Notes: generated by a model from the sequence alone, not told the origin. Shown: positions 19,620 through 29,177, numbered from the stretch's first letter. The stretch: DNA of 64,000 bases from Pseudomonas sp. GCEP-101 (GCF_025133575.1 NZ_CP104011.1:186001-250000), one strand, 5' to 3'. Made by a program: numbers and translations.

Positions 19620-22600
19620 CTAGGCCTCTTTCTTCACCCTGAACCACGCCGCGTACAGCGCCGGCAGGAACAGCAGGGTCAGCGCCGTGGCGACGATCAG
19701 ACCGCCCATGATCGCCACCGCCATCGGGCCGAAGAACACGCTGCGCGACAGCGGGATCATCGCCAGCACGGCCGCCAACGCGGTCAGCACGATGGGGCGG
19801 AAGCGTCGCACCGTGGCCTCGATGATGGCGTGCCAGGTGTCCAGGCCGTGGGCGCGGTCCTGTTCGATCTGGTCCACGAGGATCACCGAGTTGCGCATGA
19901 TCATACCCGCCAGGGCGATGGTGCCGAGCATGGCGACGAAGCCGAAGGGCTTCTGGAACGCCAGCAGGAACAGGGTCACCCCGATCAGGCCCAGGGGTGC
20001 GGTGAGGAACACCATGATCATCCGCGAGAAGCTGCGCAGCTGGATCATCAGCAGGCTCAGCACCACCACGATGAACAGCGGCACGCCGGCGTTCACCGAG
20101 TTCTGCCCCTTGGCCGAGTCCTCCACGGTGCCGCCGACCTCCAGCAGGTAGCCGTCGGGCAGTTGCGCGCGGATCGGGTCCAGCGTCGGCGAGATCTGCT
20201 TCACCAGGGTGGCCGGCAGCGAGTCGTCGTAGATGTCGGCGCGCACGGTCACGGTGGGCAGGCGGTTGCGCCGCCAGATGATGCCTTCCTCGAAGCCGTA
20301 CTCCAGCGTCGCCACCTGCGACAGCGCTACGCTGCGACCGCTGCTGGTCTGCATCGACAGGCTGGGCAGCTGCGACAGGTCATGCCGGCCGCGCTCGTCG
20401 CCACGCAGGAGGATTTCGATCAGCTCGTTGTCCTCGCGGTAGAAGCTGACGGTGGAGCCGGTCAGCGAGCTCTGCAGGAACTGCGAGATGTCCGAGGTGC
20501 TCACGCCCAGGGCGCGGGCGCGCTCCTGGTCGATATCGAGGAAGATCGCCTTGCTCGGCTCTTCCCAGTCCAGGTGCACGTTCACCACGTGGGGGTTTTC
20601 GCGCATCTTGTCGGCGACCTTGCGCGCCAGTTCGCGGACTTCGGGAATGTGTTCGCCGGAGACGCGGAACTGCACCGGGTACCCCACCGGCGGCCCGTTC
20701 TCCAGGCGGCTGATACGCGTGCGCAGGGTGGGGAAGTCTTCGTTCATGTGCTTGATCAGCCACTGGCGGACTTCCTCGCGGGCCTCCAGGTTCTTCGCCA
20801 GCACCACGAACTGCGCGAAGCTCGCCGCGGGCAGTTGCTGGTCCAGCGGCAGGTAGAAGCGCGGCGAACCGGTGCCCACGTAGGCCACGTAGTTATCAAT
20901 CCCCGGATGCTCGGCGAGCATCTTCTCCAGGCGATTGACCTGCTCGGCGGTGGCGGTCAGCGAATCGCCTTCGGCGAGCTTCAGGTCCACCAGCAGTTCC
21001 AGGCGCGCCGACGGCGGGAAGAACTGCTGCGGCACCAGGCGGAACAGCATGATCGAGCCGATGAACGCCGCCACGGTGAGCAGGATCACCGTCTTGCGGT
21101 AGCGCACGCACCACTCCACCACGCGGCGGAAACGCTGGTAGAACGGCGTCGAGTACGGATCATGGCCCTTGTCGCTGCCGCCGTGTTTCTCCGCGTGACG
21201 CTTGGCCAGGTCGGGCAACAGTTTTTCGCCCAGGTACGGCACGAAGACCACGGCGGCGATCCACGACACCAGCAGCGCGATGGTCACCACCTGGAACAGC
21301 GAGCGGGTGTATTCGCCGGTGCCCGATTGCGCAGTGGCGATCGGCAGGAAGCCGGCAGCGGTGACCAGCGTGCCGGTCAGCATCGGGAACGCCGTGCTGG
21401 TCCAGGCGTAGCTCGCCGCCTTGAGCCGGTCGTAGCCCTGCTCCATCTTCACCGCCATCATTTCCACGGCGATGATCGCGTCGTCCACCAGCAGCCCCAG
21501 CGCCAGCACCAGTGCGCCGAGGGAAATCTTGTGCAGGCCGATGCCGAAGTAGTACATGCAGGCGAAGGTCATCGCCAGCACCAGCGGAATCGACAGTGCC
21601 ACCACCAGGCCGGTGCGCAGGCCGAGGGAGAAGAAGCTCACCAGCAGCACGATGATCAGCGCCTCGGCCAGCACGCGGACGAACTCGCCCACGCCCTCGC
21701 GCACGGCCGCCGGCTGGTCGGACACCTTGCGCAGCTCCATGCCCGCCGGCAGCGTCTGCTGCAGGCGTTCGAACTCGGCGTCGAGCTTCTGGCCCAGCAC
21801 CAGGATGTCGCCGCCGTCCTTCATGGCCACGGCGATGCCGATGGCGTCCTCGCCCATGAAGCGCATGCGCGGCGCGGGCGGGTCGTTGAAGCCGCGGTGC
21901 ACGTCGGCCACGTCGCCGATGCGGAAGGTGCGGTCGCCGACCCGGATCGGGAAGGCGCGGATGTCGTCCACCGAATCGAAACGACCGGAGACGCGCAGTT
22001 GCACGCGGTCGGTCGCCGTCTCGAAGAAGCCGGTGGCGGTCACCGCGTTCTGCTCCTCCAGCGCCTTCTGCACCGCCGCCAGCGGCAGGCCGAGGGTGGC
22101 GAGCTTGGTGTTGGACAGGTCGATCCAGATCTTCTCATCCTGCAGGCCGACCAGCTCGACCTTGCCGACGTCCTTGATCCGCTGCAATTGCAGTTGCAGG
22201 CGGTCGGCGTAGTCCTTGAGCACCGCGTAGTCGAAGCCCTTGCCCGACAGCGCGTAGATGTTGCCGAAGGTGGTGCCGAACTCGTCGTTGAAGAACGGCC
22301 CCTGGATGCCCTGTGGCAGGGTGTAGCGGATGTCGTTGACCTTCTTGCGGATCTGGTACCAGAGCTCGGGAATGTCGCGGGAATGGAAGTCCTCACGGGC
22401 GACGAAGGTCACCTGGGATTCGCCGGGGCGGGAGAAGGAGACGATGCGGTCGAAATCACCGGTCTCCATCAGCTTCTTCTCGATGCGCTCGGTCACCTGG
22501 CGCGAGACTTCCTCCGCCGTCGCGCCCGGCCAGTTGGTCTTCACCACCATGGCCTTGAAGGTGAACGGCGGGTCCTCGCTCTGCCCCAGCTTGGTGTAGG

Positions 22601-22688
22601 ACAGCGCACCGACGATGCCCAGCAGGAGCATCAGGTACAGGACGATGGAGCGATTCTGCAGCGCCCAGGCGGACAGGTTGAATTGCAT
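19620..22688 (-). CDS. mexK: RND multidrug efflux permease, MexK-like
   Basis: Inner-membrane proton-driven drug transporter of the resistance-nodulation-division family. The 1022 residues have the RND layout: membrane helix 1 (LYLMLLLGIVGALSYTKLG), a large periplasmic porter loop, helices 2-6, a second loop and six further helices. The proton-relay aspartate pair is in LGLLVDDAIIAVEMM. GQSEDPPFTFKAMV and RQVTERIEKKLMETGDFDR are typical of the MexK/VexB branch. It lies 6 bp after mexJ. From memory P. aeruginosa MexJK exports triclosan and erythromycin using OprM; no outer-membrane channel gene is adjacent here either. Confidence 0.9.
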   Translation of the reverse strand: MQFNLSAWALQNRSIVLYLMLLLGIVGALSYTKLGQSEDPPFTFKAMVVKTNWPGATAEEVSRQVTERIEKKLMETGDFDRIVSFSRPGESQVTFVAREDFHSRDIPELWYQIRKKVNDIRYTLPQGIQGPFFNDEFGTTFGNIYALSGKGFDYAVLKDYADRLQLQLQRIKDVGKVELVGLQDEKIWIDLSNTKLATLGLPLAAVQKALEEQNAVTATGFFETATDRVQLRVSGRFDSVDDIRAFPIRVGDRTFRIGDVADVHRGFNDPPAPRMRFMGEDAIGIAVAMKDGGDILVLGQKLDAEFERLQQTLPAGMELRKVSDQPAAVREGVGEFVRVLAEALIIVLLVSFFSLGLRTGLVVALSIPLVLAMTFACMYYFGIGLHKISLGALVLALGLLVDDAIIAVEMMAVKMEQGYDRLKAASYAWTSTAFPMLTGTLVTAAGFLPIATAQSGTGEYTRSLFQVVTIALLVSWIAAVVFVPYLGEKLLPDLAKRHAEKHGGSDKGHDPYSTPFYQRFRRVVEWCVRYRKTVILLTVAAFIGSIMLFRLVPQQFFPPSARLELLVDLKLAEGDSLTATAEQVNRLEKMLAEHPGIDNYVAYVGTGSPRFYLPLDQQLPAASFAQFVVLAKNLEAREEVRQWLIKHMNEDFPTLRTRISRLENGPPVGYPVQFRVSGEHIPEVRELARKVADKMRENPHVVNVHLDWEEPSKAIFLDIDQERARALGVSTSDISQFLQSSLTGSTVSFYREDNELIEILLRGDERGRHDLSQLPSLSMQTSSGRSVALSQVATLEYGFEEGIIWRRNRLPTVTVRADIYDDSLPATLVKQISPTLDPIRAQLPDGYLLEVGGTVEDSAKGQNSVNAGVPLFIVVVLSLLMIQLRSFSRMIMVFLTAPLGLIGVTLFLLAFQKPFGFVAMLGTIALAGMIMRNSVILVDQIEQDRAHGLDTWHAIIEATVRRFRPIVLTALAAVLAMIPLSRSVFFGPMAVAIMGGLIVATALTLLFLPALYAAWFRVKKEA

Positions 22689-22694
22689 CGGGCG

Positions 22695-23798
22695 TTACTC
22701 CTTCGCCACCAGCTTGATCGACCGATTCTCCCGGTCGACAGGCCGTACCTCCTGCCCCTCGCGCAGCATCTGGACACCCGCTGCCACCACCCAGTCGCCA
22801 TCCTTCAGGCCTTCGAGCACCGGCACGCGGTCCTCAGCGTAGGGGCCGATGCGCACCGGCCGGCGATGCAGGGTAGAGGTCTGCGGATCGACCACCCAGA
22901 CGAACGGCTGGCCGGCCTCCGAGGTCAGCGCGGCGAGCGGCACGGCCAGCGGCACGGCGCCTTCGGCATGGACATAGACGCGGGCGCTCTGGCCCAGCTC
23001 GGCCGGCACCTTGGCGTCGTCGAACGCCACCCGCGCGGCGAAGGTGCGCGACTGGGGATCGGCCGCCGGGGACAACTCGCGAATCTTGCCGCTGAAACGC
23101 TTGTCGCGCTGCGACCAGAGCTCGACGCTCACGGCCTCGCCGACGCGGAAGCGTTCGAAGGCGTGTTCCGGGAAGCTGATCAGCACCTCGCGGTCGCCGT
23201 CGGCGGCCAGTGTGAAGACCGTCTGTCCGGCGGCCACCACCTGCCCGACTTCTACCCGACGGGTGGCGATCACGCCGTCCTGGGGCGAGCGCAGCACGGC
23301 GTAGTCGGCCTGGTTGCGGGCAACGTCGTATTCGGCGCGGATCTGTTTCACCCGCGCCTCGCCGGCGCGGTAGGTGTTCTCGATGTTGTCGAATTGCGAC
23401 TGGCTGACCAGTTGGCGTTCCAGCAGGGTCTTGTAGCGGGCGTACTCGGAGCGCACGGTCTGCAGGTTGGCTTCGGCGGCGGCCACCTGGGCGCGCGTGG
23501 CCTCGAGCTGCAGGCGAACGTCTTCAGGATCGAGTTCCGCCAGCGGCTGGTCCTTCTTCACCCGCTCGCCGGTTTCCACCAGGCGCTTGCTGACCTTGCC
23601 ACCGATGCGGAAAGCCAGTTCCGGCTCGTGGCGCGCATGCACCTCACCGGGATAGGCCTCGGTGATATCCCGCGCCGGCAACGGCTGGATGACGATGGCC
23701 GGGCGCACCACAGGCTTCGCGGGCTCGCCGTTACCGCAGGCGGAAAGGGAAAGGATGAGGGCAGCAGGCAGCGCGACAGACAGAGCATGGCGGAACAT
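22695..23798 (-). CDS. mexJ: RND efflux periplasmic adaptor lipoprotein, MexJ-like
   Basis: Membrane-fusion adaptor linking the permease to an outer-membrane channel. The 367 residues start with a lipoprotein signal, lipobox SLSAC (Cys21). A lipoyl half-motif (GKVSKRLVETGERVKKDQPLAEL) is followed by a coiled-coil hairpin near residues 95-160, then the second lipoyl half (VLRSPQDGVIATRRVEVGQVV), beta-barrel and membrane-proximal domains. The length equals P. aeruginosa MexJ. First gene of the leftward mexJK operon, transcribed away from the TetR gene across a 97-bp gap. Confidence 0.9.
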   Translation of the reverse strand: MFRHALSVALPAALILSLSACGNGEPAKPVVRPAIVIQPLPARDITEAYPGEVHARHEPELAFRIGGKVSKRLVETGERVKKDQPLAELDPEDVRLQLEATRAQVAAAEANLQTVRSEYARYKTLLERQLVSQSQFDNIENTYRAGEARVKQIRAEYDVARNQADYAVLRSPQDGVIATRRVEVGQVVAAGQTVFTLAADGDREVLISFPEHAFERFRVGEAVSVELWSQRDKRFSGKIRELSPAADPQSRTFAARVAFDDAKVPAELGQSARVYVHAEGAVPLAVPLAALTSEAGQPFVWVVDPQTSTLHRRPVRIGPYAEDRVPVLEGLKDGDWVVAAGVQMLREGQEVRPVDRENRSIKLVAKE

Positions 23799-23824
23799 GA
23801 TGTGTGACCTTTCGCAAAACGCGG

Positions 23825-23852
23825 TTGGAATTCTTATACTCCCCGGTATAGT
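23825..23852 (+). promoter_or_regulatory. Candidate mexL promoter and MexL operator
   Basis: A sigma-70-like promoter on the plus strand: TTGGAA, 16-bp spacer, TATAGT. An inverted repeat TATAC-N6-GTATA (23835-23850) lies inside it. This is a natural place for a TetR-family repressor to control both mexL and the divergent mexJK genes. The exact binding site is inferred from position and symmetry only. Confidence 0.5.
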
Positions 23853-23895
23853 AAAAATACAGAACCCATCAGTCCAGTATTAGAAATGTAAAGAC

Positions 23896-24528
23896 ATGTC
23901 ACCAACGAACTCATCGAACGGACCGGGTCGCCCCAAGGACCCCGCCAAGCGCAAGGCCATTCTCGAAGCTGCCAAGGAGCTGTTCGTCTGCCACGGCTAC
24001 GACGGCAGCAGCATGGAGGCCATCGCCGCCGAGGCCGGGGTGTCCAAGCTCACCGTGTACAGCCACTTCACGGACAAGGAGACGCTGTTCGTCGAAGCGG
24101 TGCAGTCCAAGTGCGCCGAGCGCATGCCCGAGCTGTTCGCCGAACCGCCGGCCGACGCGCCGCTGGAAAGCCTGCTGCTGAACCTGGGGCGGGGTTTCAA
24201 CCAGTTGATCAACAGCCCGGAGGCAATTGCCATGAGCCGGCTGATGGTCGCCCAGGGCGCGGGCAACCCGCACCTGTCGCAGCTGTTCTTCGAGGCCGGC
24301 CCGCAGCGCGTGTTGGACCAGATGGAGCGCCTGCTGGAGCAAGCCCGCCAGCAGGGCAAGCTGAAGATGGACTGCCCGCGGCGGGCGGCCGAGCATTTCC
24401 TCATGCTGGTGCAGGGCTGCGTGCACTTCCGCCTGCTGATCGGCTGCGAGAATCCGCCAACGCCGGAGGAAGCCGAGGCGCATGTGCAGGAAGTGGTGGC
24501 CTTGTTCCTTAGGGCGTTTGCGCCCTGA
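23896..24528 (+). CDS. mexL: TetR-family repressor, MexL-like
   Basis: Probable repressor of the divergent mexJK operon. The 210 residues have an N-terminal TetR helix-turn-helix (ILEAAKELFVCHGYDGSSM, then IAAEAGVSKLTVYSHF near residues 42-57) and a C-terminal helical ligand domain with VQGCVHFRLLIG near 174. The length is close to P. aeruginosa MexL (212) and the divergent layout is the same. The ligand is unknown. REP palindromes follow the stop. Confidence 0.87.
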   Translation: MSPTNSSNGPGRPKDPAKRKAILEAAKELFVCHGYDGSSMEAIAAEAGVSKLTVYSHFTDKETLFVEAVQSKCAERMPELFAEPPADAPLESLLLNLGRGFNQLINSPEAIAMSRLMVAQGAGNPHLSQLFFEAGPQRVLDQMERLLEQARQQGKLKMDCPRRAAEHFLMLVQGCVHFRLLIGCENPPTPEEAEAHVQEVVALFLRAFAP

Positions 24529-24540
24529 TTCCCTGCTTTT

Positions 24541-24620
24541 TGTAGGAGCGAGCTTGCTCGCGAACCCGCTCAGCATGGGAGCCGTTGGATAGTTCGTTCG
24601 CGAGCAAGCTCGCTCCTACA
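24541..24620. repeat. REP pair (AGCTTGCT class)
   Basis: TGTAGGAGCGAGCTTGCTCG at the left and its inverted partner ending CTCGCTCCTACA at the right, about 30 bp apart, between mexL and rsmJ. Confidence 0.88.
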
Positions 24621-24636
24621 GGTATCGCACTCTCTC

Positions 24637-24708
24637 TGTAGGAGCGGACTTTGTCCGCGATAGATCCGCCTCGCGCCGGTGGCTATCGCGGACGGAGTCC
24701 GCTCCTAC
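24637..24708. repeat. REP pair (GGACTTTGTCC class)
   Basis: TGTAGGAGCGGACTTTGTCC and an inverted partner GGACGGAGTCCGCTCCTAC. A different stem class from the pair next to it, so the two arose separately. Both lie downstream of convergent genes. Confidence 0.88.
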
Positions 24709-24736
24709 GCAGAGCTTCGGACCCGGGAGATGAACG

Positions 24737-25519
24737 TCAGCCCTTCAGGCTTTTCAGCGGATAGATGTCGTACCGGCTGGATTTGCCTTCCAGGCTGTAG
24801 CTGGGCTTCTGTCCCTCGATGATCGGCGCCTTGCGCGGGCGCTTGACCACCACGCGGTGGCTGGCCAGCTTCAGCGCCGCCGCCAGCAGCGCCGGGGCGT
24901 CGAGGTCGTCGCCCACCAGCGGGCGGAACAGGCGCATTTCCTTCTTCACCAGCGCGCTCTTGTCGCGGTGCGGGAACATCGGGTCGAGGTAGATCACCTG
25001 CGGCGCGTCCCCGTCCCAGGCGGCCATGCGTTCGATGGCGTTGCCCTGCAGCAGGCGCATGCGCGCAACGATGGCGCCCACCTCGACATCCCCCGCCGCA
25101 CGGGCCAGGCCGTCTTCCAGCAGTGCGGCGATGATCGGCTGGCGCTCGGTCAGGTCCATTTCGCAACCCAGAGTCGCCAGCACGAAGGCGTCCTTGCCCA
25201 GCCCGGCGGTGGCGTCCAGCACGCGGGGGCGCACGCCCTGCTGGATGCCAACGGCCTTGGCGATCATCTGCCCGGCACCACCGCCGAATTGCCGGCGATG
25301 CGCGGCAGCGCCCTCGAGGAAGTCCACCCGCACCGGGCCGGGCGAATCCGGGCCCAGTTGCAGCAGTTGCAGGCCGTCATTGCCGAGCTGCAGGGCGAAA
25401 TCCGCCTCGCCCTCGCCCATCGGCAACCCGAGCCGCTGCGCCCACTGCTCGGCGGCGGCCTGCCAGGCAGGCGCAAGCGCCTGGACGACGATGCGCGGCG
25501 GGGTGAGGACTTCGGTCAT
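24737..25519 (-). CDS. rsmJ: 16S rRNA (guanine-1516-N2) methyltransferase RsmJ
   Basis: SAM-dependent methylation of G1516 in 16S rRNA. The 260-residue protein has an N-terminal extension and then the class I methyltransferase core: [19 protein letters not shown] as SAM motif I near residue 99, [20 protein letters not shown] (the DPMFP variant of the catalytic motif IV) near 175, and [10 protein letters not shown] near 230. These are diagnostic of RsmJ (formerly YhiQ). Single gene, followed by two REP pairs. Confidence 0.92.
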   Translation of the reverse strand: MTEVLTPPRIVVQALAPAWQAAAEQWAQRLGLPMGEGEADFALQLGNDGLQLLQLGPDSPGPVRVDFLEGAAAHRRQFGGGAGQMIAKAVGIQQGVRPRVLDATAGLGKDAFVLATLGCEMDLTERQPIIAALLEDGLARAAGDVEVGAIVARMRLLQGNAIERMAAWDGDAPQVIYLDPMFPHRDKSALVKKEMRLFRPLVGDDLDAPALLAAALKLASHRVVVKRPRKAPIIEGQKPSYSLEGKSSRYDIYPLKSLKG

Positions 25520-25574
25520 GGCGGGGCAATCCTGGCAAAAACCGCGATTCTACCGCAGCACCGGGCTCGCGGAC

Positions 25575-26267
25575 TCAACGGCAGATCTGCCATCCACCCA
25601 GGTCGAGGTGGAAGTGATCGTGATGCGCGCGGTTGTAGTCCGGGCCGAGCACGCCATCGAAGTGGCCGCAGGCGCGATTGCGCACGGCATGCAGGAAGCG
25701 CGCGGCATCACCGTCTCCGCTCCAGTCCCTGGCCACCACGATGCGCCGGCCATCGGCCAGGCGGAAGGCCGCGATATCCAGCGCATTGGCCGTAGCATGC
25801 TGGCTACGACGGGCGTCGGCGCGGCCATAGATGTTGCGGCAGGCGAAGCTGCCCAGGTGCTCCACCGCCGCCACCGGTTGGCCGTAGATTTCCCGCGCAA
25901 CCGGTTGCAGGCCGTGACGTTCGAACAACGCAAAGCTCACCGCCAGCGGGCAACTGGCGAGGAAACTGCTGCTCAACCGCACGTCTGCGGCCTGCACCCG
26001 CCAGACATTCTGCAGCGGGCAGCCGGCCATCGGTTCGCTGTCGGCCATGGGCTGGGCCTTGAGGTCGGAGCTTTGCAGCGCCAGCCGGCACAGCGCCGGG
26101 TCATCGCGCAGGCGCCAGAGCTTGTAGCGGGTCAGCAGGTTCGGCTCATCGCGCACATCCAGCGGCGCCCAGGGGTTCCAGCGATCCGGCAGCGTCACCC
26201 AGTGCTGCTGCAGCGCCAGCGCGAGGCCTGCGCCGGCAACAAAGAAACCGAACAACCACCGGCGCAA
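25575..26267 (-). CDS. Extensin-like C-terminal domain protein
   Basis: A 230-residue protein with one N-terminal membrane anchor (LFGFFVAGAGLALAL) and a periplasmic extensin-like domain (PF06904). The domain shows CRLALQ near residue 60, CPLQNVW near 83, CPLAVSFALFE, HLGSFACRNIYG, SQHATANALDIAAFRLADG near 172 and HHDHFHLDLG near the end. The histidine/aspartate pattern resembles D-Ala-D-Ala/LD-peptidase folds (peptidase M15-like), so peptidoglycan hydrolysis is possible but unproven. Six or so cysteines may form disulfides. Confidence 0.82.
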   Translation of the reverse strand: MRRWLFGFFVAGAGLALALQQHWVTLPDRWNPWAPLDVRDEPNLLTRYKLWRLRDDPALCRLALQSSDLKAQPMADSEPMAGCPLQNVWRVQAADVRLSSSFLASCPLAVSFALFERHGLQPVAREIYGQPVAAVEHLGSFACRNIYGRADARRSQHATANALDIAAFRLADGRRIVVARDWSGDGDAARFLHAVRNRACGHFDGVLGPDYNRAHHDHFHLDLGGWQICR

Positions 26268-26270
26268 GCG

Positions 26271-27113
26271 TCAGCCTCGGAACAGTCCGTTGATGCGGTC
26301 GAATGGCATGGCGCCGTGCATGGGCGTCAGGTCGCCCTTGGCCAGGGCCTCGGACGCGCTGAAGAACGCACCGTAGGCCGCCCGCGCCAGGGTCGAACCG
26401 ACGCTGACGCGCTTCACGCCCAGTTCGGCCAGTTCATCGAGGCTCAATTGCACGGCGGGCGAGCCGACCAGGACATTGACCGGGCGCGGCGCGACCGCGC
26501 GCACCACCGCCGCGATTTCCTCGCGGGTCTTCAGGCCCGGCGCATAGAGCACGTCGGCGCCGGCGTCGGCGAAGGCCACCAGGCGGCGGATGGTGTCGTC
26601 CAGGTCGGCGCGGCCATGCAGGAAGTTCTCCGCCCGCGCCGCCAGGGTGAAGGGGAACGGCAGCGCGCGGGCCGCCTGTACGGCGGCAGTGACGCGCTCC
26701 ACCGCCAGCTCCAGCGGGTAGATCGGCGCCTCTGCGCGCCCACTGGCGTCCTCGATGGAGCCACCCACCAGCCCGCAGGCAGCGGCCAGGGCGATGGTCT
26801 CGGCGCAGTCTTCCGGCGTATCGCCGTAGCCGTTTTCCAGATCGGCCGCCACCGGCAGCGGCGTTGCCTCGACGATCTCCCGCGCGTTGGCCAGGGCTTC
26901 ATCGCGGCTCACCGCGCCCTCCGCGTCACGCCGGCCCAGGGCGAAGGCCAGACCGGCGCTGGTGGTGGCCAGGGCTTCGAACCCCAGATGGGCGAGCATC
27001 TTCGCCGAGCCGGCGTCCCAGGGGTTGGGCAGGACGAACAGGCCGTCGCGCTGGTGCAGCGCACGGAAGGCTTCGCCGCGCTCCTGTTGGGTACGCTGGG
27101 GTTGGGCAGTCAT
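26271..27113 (-). CDS. Isocitrate lyase / PEP mutase superfamily protein
   Basis: A TIM-barrel carbon-carbon or carbon-phosphorus lyase/mutase family member of 280 residues. GLFVLPNPWDAGSAKMLAHLG opens the barrel. Metal-binding acidic residues occur in VAADLENGYGD near residue 95 and GSIEDAS near 123, and LAARAENFLHG carries another conserved arginine-glutamate pair. The cysteine loop of true isocitrate lyase (KKCGH) is absent, so it is not AceA or methylisocitrate lyase. The substrate is unknown. It lies 3 bp from the extensin-like gene, probably co-transcribed. Confidence 0.8.
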   Translation of the reverse strand: MTAQPQRTQQERGEAFRALHQRDGLFVLPNPWDAGSAKMLAHLGFEALATTSAGLAFALGRRDAEGAVSRDEALANAREIVEATPLPVAADLENGYGDTPEDCAETIALAAACGLVGGSIEDASGRAEAPIYPLELAVERVTAAVQAARALPFPFTLAARAENFLHGRADLDDTIRRLVAFADAGADVLYAPGLKTREEIAAVVRAVAPRPVNVLVGSPAVQLSLDELAELGVKRVSVGSTLARAAYGAFFSASEALAKGDLTPMHGAMPFDRINGLFRG

Positions 27114-27188
27114 GGCGGTCTCCTTGCCGAACGGGGGAAGGAGCAGGTTAGCCCCCTCACCTGCCGCGCGCCATGCACAGTTGGCGCG

Positions 27189-28046
27189 TCAGAGCAGGCC
27201 GAGCTGTTCCACTTCCGGCTTGGGTTCGACCAGCGGCGGCAGCCCGGGCAGGCGCTCGCGCAGCAGCGCATGGAAGCGTTGCGCCTGTTCGGCGGCGCGA
27301 TGGTTGTCCGGGGTGTGGAGGAACACGTAGGGCGTCAGGCCCTGCTCGATCCACTCGGCCACCTTGCCGACCCAGGGGGTGAGGTGGACCTCATTGGCGT
27401 CCAGGTCCGGCCCGCCGATGAAGCGTACCTGCGGACTGTCGCTGAAGGCCGCCGGGCGCACCGGCACCCTGGGTTTCTTGGACTGGGCATGGAGCACCGC
27501 CGGATCGTCGGACTGCACGGCGAACAGCGCCCGCGAATCGAGGCAGATGCGCTCGACGCCGCGCTCCAGCAGCAGGCGGTTCAGCGCCCGCTCCTCGTCG
27601 CCCTTGGCGAAGAACGCCGGGTGGCGCACTTCCACGGCGATGCGCCGCCCGGCGAAGGCGTCCAGCCAGGCGGCCAGTTCGCCGAGGCGGTCCGGACCGA
27701 AGCCGGCGGACACCTGCAACCACAGCGGCGCGACGCGCGGGCCCAGCGGCGCCAGCAGGTCGAGGAAGTCCTGGGTGGTTTCCAGTTGGCCACGCAGGTC
27801 GCCTTCGTGGCTGATATCGCGCGGCAGCTTGGCGCAGAAGCGGAAGGTGGCCGGCATGGTCTGCGCCCAGCGCGCCAGGGTGTCGGCGTTGGGGCGCGCG
27901 TAGAACGTGGTGTTGCCTTCCACGGCGTTGAACACCTGGGAGTAGAACCCCAGGGTGTCGGCCGGACGCAGATCAGCGGGATAGAAGGTCCCGCGCCAGG
28001 CGGGCTCGTTCCAGGAGGGGCAGCCGAGGTAGTACGGCAGGTGCAT
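27189..28046 (-). CDS. DUF72 domain protein (YecE-like)
   Basis: A 285-residue TIM-barrel-like DUF72 protein. LGCPSWNEPAWRGTFYP at the start, FNAVEGNTTFYARP near residue 39, FRFCAKLPRDISHE near 67 and the C-terminal VFLHTPDNHRAAEQAQ are family hallmarks. No biochemical activity is established for DUF72. Its ATG overlaps the stop of the small upstream gene by one base, so the two are coupled. Confidence 0.85.
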   Translation of the reverse strand: MHLPYYLGCPSWNEPAWRGTFYPADLRPADTLGFYSQVFNAVEGNTTFYARPNADTLARWAQTMPATFRFCAKLPRDISHEGDLRGQLETTQDFLDLLAPLGPRVAPLWLQVSAGFGPDRLGELAAWLDAFAGRRIAVEVRHPAFFAKGDEERALNRLLLERGVERICLDSRALFAVQSDDPAVLHAQSKKPRVPVRPAAFSDSPQVRFIGGPDLDANEVHLTPWVGKVAEWIEQGLTPYVFLHTPDNHRAAEQAQRFHALLRERLPGLPPLVEPKPEVEQLGLL

Positions 28047-28393
28047 CAGGCGTAGAGGTCGAGACCGACGACTTCCTGGCCCTCGTACTGGGCCACCATG
28101 CTGGCGGTGCTGGTGTAGCTGGCCAGGGCCTGGGCCGCGCGGGAGGTCAGCGGGCGCTGGTAGTCGAGGTTGTCGCGCAGGGTGGCCGGCACGCTGTAGC
28201 TGCTGGCGCTGGAGGATTCGACGCGGCGGGTCTGCGACTGCGCGTCGAACCCCTGGCTGGCCGAACTCGGTGCGGGCTGCTCGCGGCGGGTCTCGAGGTC
28301 ACGCTGCACGTCCCGATACGGAGTCACCGCGGTGCCCGTTCGGGAAGCGCGCTCCGGTGTTTGGGATGTGGAGGTGAAGCCGTCGATACGCAT
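28046..28393 (-). CDS. Small hypothetical protein, low complexity
   Basis: A 115-residue protein rich in Ser, Thr, Gln and Arg with no membrane segment or signal peptide. Only the C-terminal third (NLDYQRPLTSRAAQALASY, then YEGQEVVGLDLYA) looks ordered. It occupies the place of PA3684 in PAO1 (from memory), where a conserved hypothetical of similar size stands. It sits at the head of a two-gene unit with the DUF72 gene. No function can be assigned. Confidence 0.65.
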   Translation of the reverse strand: MRIDGFTSTSQTPERASRTGTAVTPYRDVQRDLETRREQPAPSSASQGFDAQSQTRRVESSSASSYSVPATLRDNLDYQRPLTSRAAQALASYTSTASMVAQYEGQEVVGLDLYA

Positions 28394-28459
28394 GGCGAAA
28401 ACTCAGTGGGGATGCAGCCACTCTAGCGAGCGGGGTCCGCTGCGGTCAATTGGCGCAGG

Positions 28460-29134
28460 TCAGGCTTTCTTCGGGGTCGCCACGTTGTCGCGCAGGTACA
28501 CCGGCTGGGCCTGCTCTGCGTCAACCGCCTCGCCGCGCGCCCAGGCGAACTCGGCCAGGCTCAGCAGGTCCTCTGCGTGCGGCAGCAGGCTGGCGTCGCG
28601 GGCGGCGACCTTCACCGCCAGGCGCTCCTCGAAGCCCCAGCCGGTGCCGGAACCGAACCATTCGCCCTGGGCATCGCGCGGCAGCTCGACGTGCTCGGGC
28701 GGCAGCACCGCCTCGGCGCCGGCCAGGCGCATCTCGCCCTGTTCCAGGCGGTAGCAGCCCCAGTACACCTCGTCCATGCGCGCATCGATGGCCGCCGCTA
28801 CCTGGCTCGCGCCGTGCTCGCGGTAGGCGCGCTGGGCCAGTACGGCCAGGTCGGAGATCGGCAGCACCGGCTTCTGCAGGGCGAACGCCAGGCCCTGCAC
28901 CACGCCGATGGCGATGCGCACGCCGGTAAAGGCGCCGGGGCCGCGCCCGAAGGCGATGGAGTCCACGGCGGACAGCGCGATGCCGGCCTCGTCGAGGATC
29001 TCCTGCACCATGGGCAGCAAGCGCTGGGCGTGCAGGCGCGGGATCACCTCGTGGCGCACGAACCGGCGGCCGTCATGCAGCAGGGCGACGGAACAGGCTT
29101 CGGTCGAGGTATCCAGGGCCAGCAGCGTGGGCAT
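28460..29134 (-). CDS. tsaB: tRNA threonylcarbamoyladenosine biosynthesis protein TsaB
   Basis: Non-catalytic partner of TsaD in making the t6A37 tRNA modification. I use the ATG at 29134 (MPTLLALDTSTEACSVAL) because homologues begin there; a longer frame upstream is open but unlikely. The 224 residues show the ASKHA fold: LALDTSTEACSVALL, then SIAFGRGPGAFTGVRIAIGV near 60-79, the segment that gave it the YeaZ name. It is separated from adk by a hairpin. Confidence 0.93.
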   Translation of the reverse strand: MPTLLALDTSTEACSVALLHDGRRFVRHEVIPRLHAQRLLPMVQEILDEAGIALSAVDSIAFGRGPGAFTGVRIAIGVVQGLAFALQKPVLPISDLAVLAQRAYREHGASQVAAAIDARMDEVYWGCYRLEQGEMRLAGAEAVLPPEHVELPRDAQGEWFGSGTGWGFEERLAVKVAARDASLLPHAEDLLSLAEFAWARGEAVDAEQAQPVYLRDNVATPKKA

Positions 29135-29177
29135 GGTGTATTCCATAGGGCGAGAAAAACGGGCGGGCATTATAAAC

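Noticed and set aside
19404..23807. Very long open frame (over 1400 codons) on the plus strand opposite mexK-mexJ
   Set aside because: Composed of His/Gln/Arg/Gly-rich low-complexity sequence typical of antisense frames in G+C-rich genes; the minus strand encodes clear RND proteins with all motifs.
25026..28055. About 1000-codon plus-strand frame opposite rsmJ to DUF72 genes
   Set aside because: Antisense shadow of four well-supported minus-strand genes; no recognisable domain.
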